Part shown: positions 9,873-20,013 of the stretch, in pieces
Position numbering within the stretch: position 1 is the first letter of the stretch
Layout: each line of letters opens with the position of its first letter
Assembly: GCF_963678635.1 (NCBI RefSeq)
Contig: NC_087064.1
Coordinates: 42,375,165-42,439,164 of the forward strand
Source of the DNA: Symsagittifera roscoffensis
Lineage: Eukaryota; Xenacoelomorpha; Acoela; Convolutidae
Length of the DNA stretch: 64,000 nucleotides
Direction: 5' to 3'
Notes under the pieces: generated by a model
What the model was told of the DNA's origin: nothing
Database searches by the model: none
Seen by the model: the letters and a program-made list of their open reading frames with translations, nothing else
Program-made: the position numbers and the translations under genes

Positions 9873-11043
9873 TTTTGGAACGATTTTTGAAATTTTCTTA
9901 CTTCACGCCAAACTGACCACTCCCGATTCAAAAAATTGTCAGATTAATACTATTAATCCGCCAAAACCGCCAATTTTCCCAGCTCACGGTCACTTTTAAA
10001 AGTTCGAAGTCACCAAGCATTTTAAGGGCATTCTGGTCGAATGTCTCATACTCCCCGGACAGCCCAGTCAATGTCCTCATTCAGTCTCGCAGTATTCATC
10101 AAAAGGATACAGTACCATCGAACGAAATTTACAAAATGCATGAAATCAATTTTATCCACATCACATCGACTCCCCACAGAATATAAACTGCATCAAACTA
10201 CACTGTTATAGCCTTCCAAATTTTTTCATCACTAATCTGAACTTTTAAGGATATGACTGAAGAAAAAACATTTTTTCTGACTTTTATGCCAATGTCTTGA
10301 TTTAAATTTTTTTACCAGGTTTAAAAAAAATTGGGAGGCAGGAAGGTCCTGCCAACCAACAAACTAAAATTATGCTACTATGCTTCTTCCCTTTGGAAAT
10401 TTAGTTGTTTTTGGTCCTGAATATTAATATTAAGGAACTTGGTGGCTAGAAGGAACAATGAAATCACCTCTTTCTTCAAGAGATTACTCAAGCACTTCAG
10501 ATCACCACAAAGTGATCACTCATCTTAGTTGATCAAAAACAATCATGCAGGCTAGAATACTTAATATAATTTTCACTCAAGCCTCTCCAAATAATTAGTT
10601 AGTGTCTCTAAAGTCACTAACTAAAATCACTATGCAAAATTATAAATGCAACAACTTTTGAACTTCAAAAATTAACTAAAAGTTTTCTTTCATTCAGTTT
10701 CAAATGCAAGCTTTGTTGCTTAGTTTCTCATTTGAGTTTTTCTCAAATAAACAATTCTGAGTTTTAACATTTTCTCCTTTGTTGCTCCTTAGTTCAATTC
10801 TATGTTTTTTTCTTCGTTTTTGTCGTTTATAAACTCTAAAACTTCTCAATTCTTCTAATCTTTCTCTTTTTCGCATCTTGTTTTTCGGCTACTTGTAATC
10901 GCTCCATCTCTAGATCTTCCTTCAAAATTTCCTCCCTTTCTCTCCCATCACACTCACTTGTTCTGGACGTCTTTTTCACTGCGGTAGTCACTCCTGGAAG
11001 ACACGGTTCATCCAGGCCTGTCGCTATATACTGTCAAAACGGA
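9873..11043 (-). repeat. Module M, copy A3
   Basis: The longest M copy; it has both optional segments. In minus sense it follows the gypsy pol instead of an SGNH ORF. The switch is at gatgga, shared by both contexts (microhomology). Its 10800-10940 part carries unit-1-type variants (ttttttcttcg, cttctaatc, cctccc), whereas the copy B partner carries unit-2-type variants. Confidence 0.7.
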
Positions 11044-11327
11044 ATCCATCTTTTTTTATTAATAATTTTTTAGTGTGGGTAAGTCCTACCCCCACTCCCC
11101 GGACAGAAATATACATCGACATCCACTTCACTCGCATACCGGATTTTAAGTAAAGGTTGGATACATGAATGATTAATTATCCTTCCTGGGCAGCCCAGGA
11201 AGGATTATCTCTGTCGTTTTTATGTATTTCATGCTCTCACGGTCTACGTCTTGAATTATGAGACTGGCCTCCCTTGGGTACGATCGATGTCATTTCGTTC
11301 AGCCTTTCCAAGACGCGCGCAGGTTCG
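11044..11327. other. Junction spacer between pol and module M
   Basis: AT-rich at 11050-11070. A G-rich run on the minus strand (ggggagtgggggtagg, about 11086-11101) is a possible polypurine tract ahead of module M. It also repeats the motif actccccggacag found inside M. No ORF supported. Confidence 0.4.
11180..11204. other. Perfect hairpin
   Basis: tccttcctggg, then cag, then cccaggaagga: an 11-bp perfect stem with a 3-nt loop. It lies just downstream (minus sense) of the pol reading frame. Preserved at 45790-45814. It could form in RNA as an export, dimerisation or terminator structure, or be chance. Confidence 0.7.
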
Positions 11328-11814
11328 TTAATTTCTGTTCGCATGATTGCTGTTGCTCGTCATCGAATTCAACCTCAGGCTTAGACCGGTCACATACCCA
11401 CTCCGCTCCTCATCTTGATCGTCGACTATGTCTATGTCCTGTGACGCGGGATTTTCTTCCCGACCCACCAATTCTTTCACTATCTTCTTCAGATCTATCC
11501 TGTCAACTACAAATTCGTCTCCGTCAGGATTGTAAGGATTGGGAACCTCTATCTGTTTCGGGTCTTGCCAGTCCTCTTCTGCGTAGGGTAAGGTTCCTTC
11601 ATCTGCTTCAATTATCTCATTCAGGTCCAGGTCCAATGATGGACTCGTTCACTCTTCTATGACTTCATTCTCATCATTCTTTTCCCTGGTGCCCTTTTCA
11701 TTGACTTCGCAGGCAGGGTCCATCATCAGATATTGACCCTCTTCCATGTCCTCAAGTATAGAGCAGTCCTCTGTAGATGGTTTGTGTGGCTTAATGTTTT
11801 CAAAGTGAGCGGCT
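11328..11814 (-). pseudogene. Acidic C-terminal tail of gypsy pol
   Basis: Open stretch with very acidic composition (DLDLNEIIEADEGTLPYAEE; SQDIDIVDDQDEE) ending at 11328, following the GPY/F region after a stop. An acidic extension after the integrase is lineage-variable among gypsy elements. No chromodomain recognised. Confidence 0.55.
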
Positions 11815-12254
11815 CAGCCGGTTCTCAGTCTATAAAAATGTCCCTCCTGGTGCACTTCCGTTATCATGAACGGTCCCCTCCATTTCTGTAGGAGCTTCTT
11901 AGTCCCTTTAGGTGGTATAACGTTTTTAAATACCCATGCGTAGTCTCCTACTGAGTAAGCTTTTGCACCAGCTGCTTTTTTTATCAAACCTTTTCCTCTG
12001 CCTTGCCTGTGCTTGCCGAATCTTTCGTCTACACAAGTCGTTCAGTTCTTGTTGACATCTAATCATATCCCTAACATAAACTTGTGGTGATGTTTTCTTT
12101 CCTTCATACTCTGGGTAAAAGAAAGTCAAAGGCAAAGACTTTTCGTGTCCAGTCAACATCATGTGTGGACTAATTCCCGTGGTGGAGTGTTGCGTGCTGT
12201 TATAACCTCCCATCACTTGTGGAAGGTATCTGTCCAAATCAGTCATGTATCTGG
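11815..12254 (-). pseudogene. Gypsy integrase C-terminal region with GPY/F
   Basis: Frames read MTDLDRYLPQVMGGYNSTQH and TGISPHMMLTGHE, which is the end of the core and linker. After a frame change they read VGDYAWVFKNVIPPKGTKK and WRGPFMITEVHQEG. GPF is the module diagnostic of many Ty3/gypsy integrases. A TGA follows RLRTG. Evidently degenerate. Confidence 0.8.
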
Positions 12255-12600
12255 AACATTACCTTCTCAACTTCGACACCAGAGTCCGACTTTGCCTTTC
12301 CACTAAGCCGTTTGTCTGGGGATGATACGTCGTAGAATGAGCGTGAGCCATTTGAGAACGTCTCATGAGCTCTTTACTAAGTTCTCCTACGAAGACTGTT
12401 CCATTGTCCGATTGAAACGTCATCGGACATCCATGCCTCGCTATCAGATGATCTCATGTCTCTTCTATTGAAGCAGTTATGCATGGCACGGCCTCTGCAT
12501 ATTTCGTGAAGTGACCGATCATGACCAGGACCCGATTTTAGCCACTGTCTGTTAGACATATCTTCTGGTGGTCAATCTGTACCACCTCGTTGAATTCAGA
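12255..12600 (-). pseudogene. Gypsy integrase catalytic core
   Basis: The catalytic acids are all visible: Asp in VQIDHQK, Asp in FQSDNGTVF and Glu in NGLVERQ, with 35 residues between the second Asp and the Glu (DX35E). The frame is broken by a stop just after ICLTDSG, a TGA after SIEET and a TAA after SKLRR. Integrase inserts the element cDNA into the host chromosome; this copy cannot make an intact enzyme. Confidence 0.85.
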
Positions 12601-12910
12601 TGACTCAATCGACTGCAATGGAAATCGCAATTTTCTTGGGTCTTTCATTTTTTGACATGACAGACATGCTCCTATCCCCTTCTCACATGCCTTCTTCATC
12701 CCGGGCCATTCAAAGCGTTTCAGGATTCTTTGGTATACCCTATCAATCCCCTGGTGGCCCATTTGATCATGTGACCTGTCTTGTTCTGTCTGATAGAGTT
12801 GCGGCAACACTATCGCATTATATTTGTGGAGGACTTTGTCCTCATCTCTCCTCCCGTCCTTGCTCACATATATCCTTCCCTCCTACTGCATAAAGCACTG
12901 TCTCAGAATA
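12601..12910 (-). pseudogene. Gypsy integrase H2C2 zinc-binding domain
   Basis: HDQMGHQGIDRVYQRILKRF with HX4H and CLSC, the usual HHCC zinc-binding N-terminal domain, preceded by YNAIVLPQLYQTEQDR. A stop precedes it (FMQ then TAG). Confidence 0.85.
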
Positions 12911-14180
12911 CGATAACTGTCTTCTTCCAGATCACTTTTGTCTGGTGCCCCCTTCTCGATCCACCTCTTCAAGTTGCTAGTCATGCGGTCATTTCATTGC
13001 GCTCCTAGTAGGTCCGAGAGTCTGTATCTCGCCTTCAAGTATGTGTGCATGACCCTAAATTGACTACTCAGCTCATCAGGCTGATTTGCGTCATCCTTCA
13101 TCTTCACGCACCATATTCTCGCCAATGGCTCCGTCTTTTGTTTGAACGGTTGAAGGTCAGTCCTGACTGCTTCCTTCTGCGGTGACAAAATCATCGAAAG
13201 TTTTGATACCGCTATCGTTTCCAGATCATCCGCTCAGTTGTCAAAGACTCCTTCACTGGGTACCAGGTAGCGATCACTGTCAGGGTCTTGATATACTTCC
13301 TTGTCTAAATTTCTTGATCGAGTCTCCACTAGCAATGTGTGGATCGCCAATTCTGACAATTCTGATCCTGTGCTCAAGTTCCTGTCTGAGTATGTGTCGT
13401 CTTCTGAGATACTCGAGTTGCTGCCAACTGGCGAATCTGCCACGGAGCACGTCTCCACGGCAGGTTTCGACCTGTACGTTCTGCTCATCCGTTTAAACTC
13501 CTCGGACAAAGTTTCATCCTCCAGGTTTTGTCCCTCTACTGGATAATTTCCTTGAACCCCCGACTCCCCGCACAAACTTTCTTGTTCTGGGTTTTGTATA
13601 TTGACTAGACAACTTTCTTCGACGTGCTTCTCCCGGACAAACTTTCTTGTTCCGGGATTTCTTCAACTTCTCCCCACTTCTGATCGGGATTCTCAAAGGT
13701 GACAGTCTTCCTTTGTTTTCCGATCTTTTTGTTTATATGATGTCCTCATCAAAACGCTCTGAGGAATCGAGGATACCAGTTGCTGAGCTACCGTAGTACA
13801 ATCCCCTTCGTTTTCCCTTTGTTGGGGCTTTGATGGCATAATCTTTACTTTCTCACTGACCTTCAACAATGCCATGGCTGCTGCCCATTCGGGGTCATCC
13901 CTATTCACTTCTCTCTCCAGTATTCCACCCAGCATCTGCATCACTTGCGGTGTGACCTGCACCGTTTTATCCAGCAATGAGAGGCTGTTCATGTTCATAC
14001 GAGAGAATTCCTGTTGGACCAGGTTCGAGCGTAGCAACAGATCCAAAGGCACCCGGTCCTTTTTTGATAAGATCTTTATTTCTGCTACCTCCTCCACCGA
14101 TAAATCGGGGTGTCCCGGAATTGGATGTCAAGACTTGTCCAACCATCTCGTCAAGGGAAGCGCTTCATAAATTTCTTTGT
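12911..14180 (-). pseudogene. Long linker between RNase H and integrase
   Basis: About 1.2 kb with several coding-like open stretches: VEEVAEIKILSKKDRVPLDL..., a Leu-rich segment (MNMNSLSLLDKTVQVTPQVM), an acidic Ser-rich stretch (SNSSISEDDTYSDRN) and KTEPLARIWCVKMKDDANQP. Frames change at least three times. A short repeated DNA motif (aacaagaaagtttgt) occurs near 13575 and 13635. No protein domain recognised. Its length is larger than a simple RNase H-integrase boundary. Confidence 0.55.
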
Positions 14181-14681
14181 TTAGAAACGAAAACTCTTCA
14201 TTGATTTCCGCCTGATAGGCTTGCTTTTTTCTCGTCTCTCGTAAAATTCAGTCTTTTTGCTGAGGCTGTCAGCATTTTGGTGTTTGTCGCGCATCCTGAG
14301 CTCGATTATCATGTGGTAGCCATCTAACCTGACTATCCACCGACCAATATAGCTCTGGTCCATCGAGTACGTCTTCAACCAGGATAGCGCTTTGTTGTCC
14401 ACGCGTAACTAAAAGAGAGCGCTCCCCAAGTATGCAAACATTTATGCCTTCAGTGCACCATATTTCATTTCAGTGTCACTCAACACTTTACTGCCATATG
14501 CAATGGGACGGAGAATTGTTCTCCCATTCCATTCTTGCCCCTGATGCAGTAACCCAGAGATGGCTACTACTGAAGCATCAGTATCGAGAACGTACATGCC
14601 CTTCTCTGTGGGCATGCCTAGCTCTGGCGCCTCGCACAGTTCCCGCTTTATATTCTCGAAGGCTGCTTTGAGCTTTTTCAT
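14181..14681 (-). pseudogene. Gypsy RNase H remnant
   Basis: N-terminal piece KLKAAFENIKRELCEAPELG and VLDTDAS (first catalytic Asp), then YGALKA followed by a TAA exactly where the catalytic Glu is expected, a small deletion, another TAG, then RVDNKALSWLKT (Asp present) and DKHQNADSLSKK. RNase H removes RNA from the RNA-DNA hybrid during reverse transcription. Two stops show it is dead. Confidence 0.85.
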
Positions 14682-14970
14682 TCCACTCGAAATTCTTTCC
14701 TTTTTTGCGCATCAGTTTCTTCATGGGATACACCTCGTCTGCGTATCCTTTTATGAACTCACGTTAGTAATTAGCAAATCCCAGGAAGCTCATGAGATCT
14801 GTGTCCGTTTTGGGGGCCCTCCATGTCAGCACAGCTTCTAGTGCTTCCGGGTCCGGCTTCACGCCATGCCTGTCTACCATTCTCCCCAGGTACTTGATTG
14901 AATCCCTAAGAGTTTCACTTTTCGATGGTTTGCATTTCAAGCCCGCTCTTTTCATGCAGCCAGGCGACAC
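14682..14970 (-). pseudogene. Gypsy reverse transcriptase C-terminal fragment
   Basis: Thumb/connection part only: RAGLKCKPSKSE, YLGRMVDRHGVKPDPE and SFLGFANY, then a TAA, then REFIKGYADEVYPMKKLM, then a 1-nt frameshift near 14688. Fingers and palm, including the catalytic YXDD, are absent. Gypsy homology stops near 14960, where plus-strand coding DNA begins. Confidence 0.85.
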
Positions 14971-15500
14971 GAAAACGGGATGGAGCGACTCATGAGAAAA
15001 ACCAATTTAGATTCGAGCGGGAACAGGTCCAGAAGCTGTACCAGGAAGCCATCAGGAGCAAGTACAGGAGGTCGACAGGAAAAGCTACGCCGAGTGAACC
15101 TATGGTGACCCGATTGAGACCTGAGTCGCTTATGAATGTTGAAGAGGCGCCTTGAGCAGCTGCTCGTTTCAACCTCAAATGAGCTAAGATCTAGAAACAT
15201 GCATTCCTCCTAAACCCACACCATCATTGAGTGACTCAGAAGTTGCGCAGATCAAGCTTTTCTCAATAGACATGGCCATGCCTGGTAAAACCCACAACTT
15301 CGACCCGGTTTAACCACCACTTCTTCGAAAGGATTCACAGGAGAAGCTGCAGGCTAGGTCGCTCGAGAGCACCGAAAAAAACGCCCGCTTCTTAGAGAAT
15401 ACATCCAGTAAAAGCTGCAATTGTTTCCAACTACAAAAACGAGGAATGGATAAGCGCCCAGTGAGACACAAGATTGTCACTCCACGACGCAGCCTGGGTT

Positions 15501-15638
15501 AATTTTTTGAAAAATCCAAAAACACCAGAGGGTGCTATCCACTTGATCATGGGAGATAGTGTGGTCAGAATTCTCATTCATGTAGAGGCCCATTGGCAAC
15601 TCGTAATTGGTACCGTACAAGATGCAAGGCAACGATAA
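15501..15638 (+). pseudogene. SGNH block I fragment
   Basis: LKNPKTPEGAIHLIMGDS, with GDS at 15552-15560, then VVRILIHVEAHWQLVIGT and a TAA. The spacing and wording resemble the SHLILGDSLVR of the minus-strand units, so the two ORFs are likely distant relatives. The GMND motif that could serve as block III is 1.8 kb away, too far for one domain unless an insertion intervened. Confidence 0.6.
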
Positions 15639-17334
15639 TGGACAAGACATAAATGAGAGGGTGCGTCCTATCAAAAGCGCGACACTGGAGATCCAGTGAC
15701 AGAGAAGCCTGCCGCTGCTCAGCGGATGGCATCCATTTTGATCGATCCAAGAGTATGAAGTGGCTAAACAATGTTTTCTAGCGGCATATGGGCAATTTGG
15801 AGTCAGATCTGTTAGAGCTGGGACGTTTCATTTTTGGTCCACCCCCAGACCTGCAAGCAGAAGGAGCAGGCATCACGGCTCTACTTCTCAAGAGAATGAG
15901 ACGATAGGGTCTTCGACACTACAGAGCTCGGTGGGAGAATCTAACGTAATATTGGAGCGTAGCAACGAGAGAAGAATCTATGATCGACCTCAAGAGGGCT
16001 TGATAAGGACGAGGTATCTAAAAAGAATACAGCAAATTGACCGGCAGGAATTGGCATTCAGGCTAGAAGTCATGGAGGCACTGGAAATCAAGAACCTGTC
16101 GCACGAAGACATGGGAATCCAATATTGCGTAAACTGGCTGCAGCCACCACAGGCGCATTTTTTCTCGTGACCAGACCCTGGAGATAGCGAATCTACCGCG
16201 ATGCCAAACAGAGCCATGTTCGTTCAAATCAATTACCGACCACTGAAGGAATCGAGCGCTGATCTCTAACCGCACTTAGAGCGTGGTGTATCTGGCAAAT
16301 GTTTAATTTTAAAAACATCAATAAGTGATGATATTGATATTATCTCGATATTTCAGCCAATGGTGCCAATGTGAGAGTTTTCAATGCTTGCTCCAAGTCA
16401 AATTCTGATACTCTGCCAAATGTTTGCAGGAAGCATAAAGTAGAAAAAAAGAGATACCATGAGCAACGTATCAGAGAAGTTGAATAATTCATTTCTGCCT
16501 CCTGAGAGGCTATCATATTTTACAAAAGAATTGCTTCGATAATTCGCGAGAAAAAACATATAACTTCGCATAGTCAAGTGCTTTGTTGGTGGATTCAATG
16601 TCGTATTGGATTTGCGCTTTCCAGATCTTCGATCATGAATATCCGTGGATCCCGTTCATCATATCGGAGACCAATGCATGATTGTCTTCAGCATTTATTC
16701 CTTGAAGCGCGCTCAATGGAAATCAGTTAACTTGCATATAAATTTCGTTTATGACATCTGTTAGCTGGTAGAATTTGTTCGAATGTGACGTCACCACTAC
16801 AGCATATGTGCAAGTGAAGTATCTCCCGCCTTGGAATTTGATGTTTATGATGTGAATGGAGCTGCTGTTTGGGAACCGGGAAACGAATATTATCAGTTTA
16901 ATTCTACTGATTTTGATAAATCAACTTATGAAAACAATGATTGAAAGTAATTAAAATTTGTGAAAACTGAAGGAAATAGAGAGACCAGGTGTGATTGCAG
17001 AGCATGAAAAACTTCGCTAATTTTTTTACCATTATGAGAGTAGCGATCCCCGCCCAGTTGACAGCAGTGAATGAGCTCTTGGATTCACGAGTCATGCGGC
17101 CTTACCGATAGTGCTTACGGTCTAAAGATGCAAGATGTGGAAAAGAACTTCGCAAATTCAAAATCGCCAAAGCGCTAGCTACCTATGACCGTTCGGATCC
17201 TGGAGCGGTAGAAGTCATGATGATCGCAAGCTCGGATTTCATTGGAATCTCTGAGAAACTGTTTCGGTCGGAGACCCTTCTGTACGTGTTGCCATGAGCT
17301 GAACTCAACCAAATGTAAGTTATGACGATCAAGT

Positions 17335-17700
17335 CAGAAACACCATGCGGGCCAGAACTTTTATTATTTGCAGGAATGAACGATCACCTGCACGCAGCGG
17401 GACTTCTAGAGCCTTTGAGAGAGAAAAACCCGACACCAAATAAAAGATGGGGAGCAATCCAGACGTTTTTTCCGCAATAGTGGAGATACAATGGAGGAGA
17501 AACAAGGCTTGAATCGAAAACGCTAGTGGTGTTCACCTCTTCACCTGGGGAGGGAGTATGCCGCCCGCGCTCCAATTCGTTTATGCTATATTGGCCTTAT
17601 CAAGAGAAGAACTTGAGACCCTTGAGGTCCGAACTGGCGGCATGCTGGTCAGACAACTCGCACGCCCTGGGAGGGTTCTACGAGTTTCCATCTCCGTGGG
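17335..17700 (+). pseudogene. Fragment with GMND motif
   Basis: Open frame ...GPELLLFAGMNDHLHAAGLL (G at 17373, N at 17379), then NPTPNKRWGAIQTFFPQ, a TAG, then ESKTLVVFTSSPG and SELAACWSDNSHALGGFYEF. GxND after a hydrophobic strand is the SGNH block III signature. An apparent gtaagt...gcag pair at 17314-17373 is inside continuous coding sequence, so it is not taken as an intron. Confidence 0.6.
17611..17694 (+). repeat. Direct repeat 1 flanking the left arm
   Basis: agaacttgagacccttgagg... matches 18236-18320 at about 80 percent, including cggcatgctggtcagaca. Both copies encode SELAACWSDNSHAL-like residues in the same frame. The two lie either side of the repeat at 17689-18230. Confidence 0.7.
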
Positions 17701-18117
17701 ATTAAAAACTCAAATAAAGAAAATAATTTTAGGTATTACCTACCAAAATTATAACTCTAAGTTTATGAAAACACGAACTATTGCAAAAATTTTTTGTTGA
17801 ACTCAATTAACTTTGTTTTTCTCAGTTTTAATAACAGAGAATAAAATGCTCAATTCAAGGGATCAAAACTAACCATAGATCCTACCGTTATTGAGTATTT
17901 CTCAAGAAAACCAAAAAAATTGCTAAATCCACACAAGCACTTTTCTCCTAACATAGTTTCTGCAAGCTGAATTTTGAAGCTCAAGAACTCTTGCATACGT
18001 ATTTTCTCTATCTAAATGAAAATATAGATAGGTTTAACTTTTTTCGTTAGCTAGTGATGGCGCAATAAACAGGGCAGTAGACACTTAATCCAAGCGTGGG
18101 TGTCAAAACTTGTGCAG
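17689..18117 (+). repeat. Inverted-repeat arm, left
   Basis: Starts catctccgtggg and ends at ttgtgcag. It matches the reverse complement of 19942-20357 along its length at an estimated 75 percent, including aagtttatgaaaacacgaac and a tRNA-like end. It interrupts the decayed plus-strand coding region. It may be two opposed copies of one repeat family or the long termini of a single element. Confidence 0.75.
18046..18117 (+). other. tRNA-like segment (left arm)
   Basis: Contains an A-box-like tgatggcgcaataaacagg and a B-box-like gggtgtcaaaact. It is less intact than its partner at 19942-20013. A pol III-derived (SINE-type) origin is inferred. It is not a functional tRNA gene, because the acceptor stem is not paired. 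Confidence 0.4.
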
Positions 18118-18235
18118 TGAAAGAGAGAAAGTGTTTTTTTTTCATGTGCTCAAATTTCAAGAATCATTTTTGGGGCTAAATCAAATTCTTGGGATGAAAC
18201 TGCGGAAAAAAAATGCGGAAAATTGCCATGTTTAA

Positions 18236-18320
18236 GAGAAGATTTTGAAACACTTGAGGTCCGATTTGGCGGCATGCTGGTCAGACACCTCGAATGCCCT
18301 GGAAGCTTCTACGAGATTGC
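18236..18320 (+). repeat. Direct repeat 2 flanking the left arm
   Basis: Partner of 17611-17694. It leads directly into DILIVLDGVLCLEVSILEK in the coding remnant, so coding homology continues after the inserted repeat. It is too diverged to be a fresh target duplication. Confidence 0.7.
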
Positions 18321-19620
18321 GGACATCTTGATAGTGCTAGATGGAGTGTTGTGTCTAGAAGTCTCAATTTTGGAGAAACAGCTGAAACAGAAACCGGCAC
18401 CAACGACAATCACCTCCGGATATGTCACCTTCCACTAACATGTGGTTCCGGAACATGGTGCTAAAAATGACTCGGCGAACCAGGAGCGCGAGCCAAAGAA
18501 TATGGCCGACGCAAAGAAATTCGTGAAAGCGATGGTGTAACGCCTCTCTCCGGAAAGATCAGCACCATTCTTGACGCCGAGACAAGATGAGATGGGACAC
18601 AAAACCAAACAAGCAGCTCCTCCCTTTATTGTCCAAGTGTGTTTATTCATGCAAGACCACTTGGACCAAGCAGAGAGGAGGGAGATGGCTGTGGGGACTT
18701 TTCTCTCACTGGCAAATGACACCACTACATCGCTCTTCTGGAAAAAACATGCCAACGGAGATCTGGAAACCAGAAAAGCGCAGGTGATTTTGAGATTCTT
18801 GAGACCATGTTGAGAGAAAAAATATTGGGTAGATTGTTCTCAGCTGGAAAAACACTGTTCGAGACTTTAATTCAGGATATCTTGAGCATGTCGATCAGTT
18901 TTTTACTTGCGTTGTATTTGGTGTTCCCCAGGAGTCCGTTCAATATGGAGTCAGCTTTCTCGATCAGCAGAAGGGTGGACACCTTGAGACTTGATGGATA
19001 CTTGAGTTTGAGGCTCTTGACGCCAGGAAATCTGGCGGTGATTCACCGTCTAATGAAACATGCGGACCCAATGGCGATGGCTCAAACTCACTTTAGTATG
19101 GAGAACTATTTGCAGAACCGACACATTACTGCAGAGGAAACCGGCCCTAAAATAGAAGAGGAGCTCTTGAAGATGAATGGAGCACGCCCCTGCTCACTGA
19201 CCTGTGCCTAGCAATGAGATCAGATCCTCTTGGTTTGGTCAGAGGACTAGGGGAAGTAGTGACATGCATCCATGAACCAGCAGTTACCTTTGCCTTCCCT
19301 GAACTTTTGGTAGCAGCCTATTGACACTCGGTCACCCATATCAGTCTGGTGAGCATTCTTTGTAGGAGGCTTTAAACTAATGTGAGCAAGAGTATCTGAA
19401 GATATTTGCTGCCATGATTGCTTCTGCGGGTAATTTGGCTTTTCAACTTGTGGTAGCCTTCCTTTGATCACTCAGAACACTCACCATTGCCATTAGGCAC
19501 GGCGAGCTTGTGATCGGTATCGAGCTGGAATCGAACTGAGGTATGAGAGACTGGAAGCTCTCGCGCTCAAAATCCTTCCACCCGAGATCGCCCCTAATTG
19601 GGAGTCTAGCTTGCCTTCTA

Positions 19621-19941
19621 CCATTTCCTTAAAGATCTGAAGACTAAATACCTAAGATTGGAGTGACTTAGCACACTATCAAAGGGAGGGAACTTGAGTG
19701 CATGAGTTCGTAACATATCAAAATCGTTGAGAAATTGAAAATAGTGGAATTTTTGGAAAAAAAGAATTGTGGTGATAATTGAAACTATAACTTTTCGTTT
19801 TGGAAAAATGATACGATGAAAAAATTGAAGTTATAGTTATACGTTACCTTCAAACAGAAAAGATACATTTGCAAACACCAACCGAAAAAGCTATATGCAG
19901 AAAAACGCAGCAAACAATTTTTTAAGGAAATTAAACTTGTC
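19621..19941. other. Noncoding AT-rich stretch
   Basis: No ORF supported. A 10-bp inverted repeat, actataactt / aagttatagt, lies near 19784-19838. Partner in copy B at 54231-54551. Confidence 0.5.
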
Positions 19942-20013
19942 CTGCACAGGCTTTGAAACCCACGCTTAGATTACGTGTCCACTACCCTGTCAGTTGCGCC
20001 ATCACTAGCTAAC
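19942..20013 (-). other. tRNA-like segment (right arm)
   Basis: On the minus strand: A-box-like tggcgcaactgacagg; a 5-bp anticodon-type stem cacgt/gcgtg around the 7-nt loop aatctaa; and B-box-like gggtttcaaagcc. The order and spacing fit a tRNA, with some resemblance to tRNA-Arg, but U33 and a paired T-stem and acceptor stem are missing. Likely a tRNA-derived repeat, not a gene. Confidence 0.45.

Larger units (their letters stand above)
2673..11043 (-). mobile_element. Tandem SGNH-gag retroelement units (copy A)
   Basis: Two 3.6-kb units and a third partial unit start with the same ttttggaacg motif at 2673, 6283 and 9873 (spacings 3610 and 3590). Read on the minus strand, each full unit has a small N-terminal ORF, a gag-like ORF, a coiled-coil-like ORF and an SGNH ORF, then noncoding module M. 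The order M-ORFs-M-ORFs-M resembles retroelement copies sharing long terminal or UTR repeats after unequal recombination. No TG...CA ends, primer-binding site or target duplication could be defined, so the element class is inferred. Confidence 0.6.
14992..19620 (+). pseudogene. Decayed long retroelement-like coding region
   Basis: Plus-strand coding-like fragments are strung over 4.6 kb in changing frames, head-to-head with the gypsy pol. In order: basic/charged FEREQVQKLYQEAIRSKYRR (14998-15155); coiled-coil-like PTPSLSDSEVAQIKLFSIDM (15209-15502); SGNH block I IHLIMGDSVVRIL (15501-15638); RIQQIDRQELAFRLEVMEAL (to 16170); YVQVKYLPPWNLMFMM (about 16800); MKNFANFFTIMRVAIPAQLT and VEVMMIASSDFIG (17005-17297); PELLLFAGMNDHLHAAG with block III GMND; RWGAIQTFFPQ and SKTLVVFTSSPG; then Gln-, Glu- and Leu-rich helical stretches to FAFPELLVAAY and AGIELRYERLEALALKILPP. 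Many stops. It is split by a repeat at 17689-18230. The ancestral product is unidentified. Confidence 0.65.

Noticed and set aside
11258-11662. Plus-strand ORF opposite the pol tail
   Set aside because: It is the shadow of the acidic minus-strand frame (11328-11636) that continues the integrase C-terminus.
17314-17373. Short intron (gtaagt to ttgcag)
   Set aside because: The supposed intron end encodes PELLLFAG, leading in frame into GMNDHL, so the sequence is continuous coding DNA.
19497-19590. Possible minus-strand tRNA (agttcgattcc B-box-like)
   Set aside because: The T-stem does not pair, no A-box is present at the right distance, and the plus strand reads as coding remnant (AGIELRYERLEALALKILPP), so the match is coincidental.
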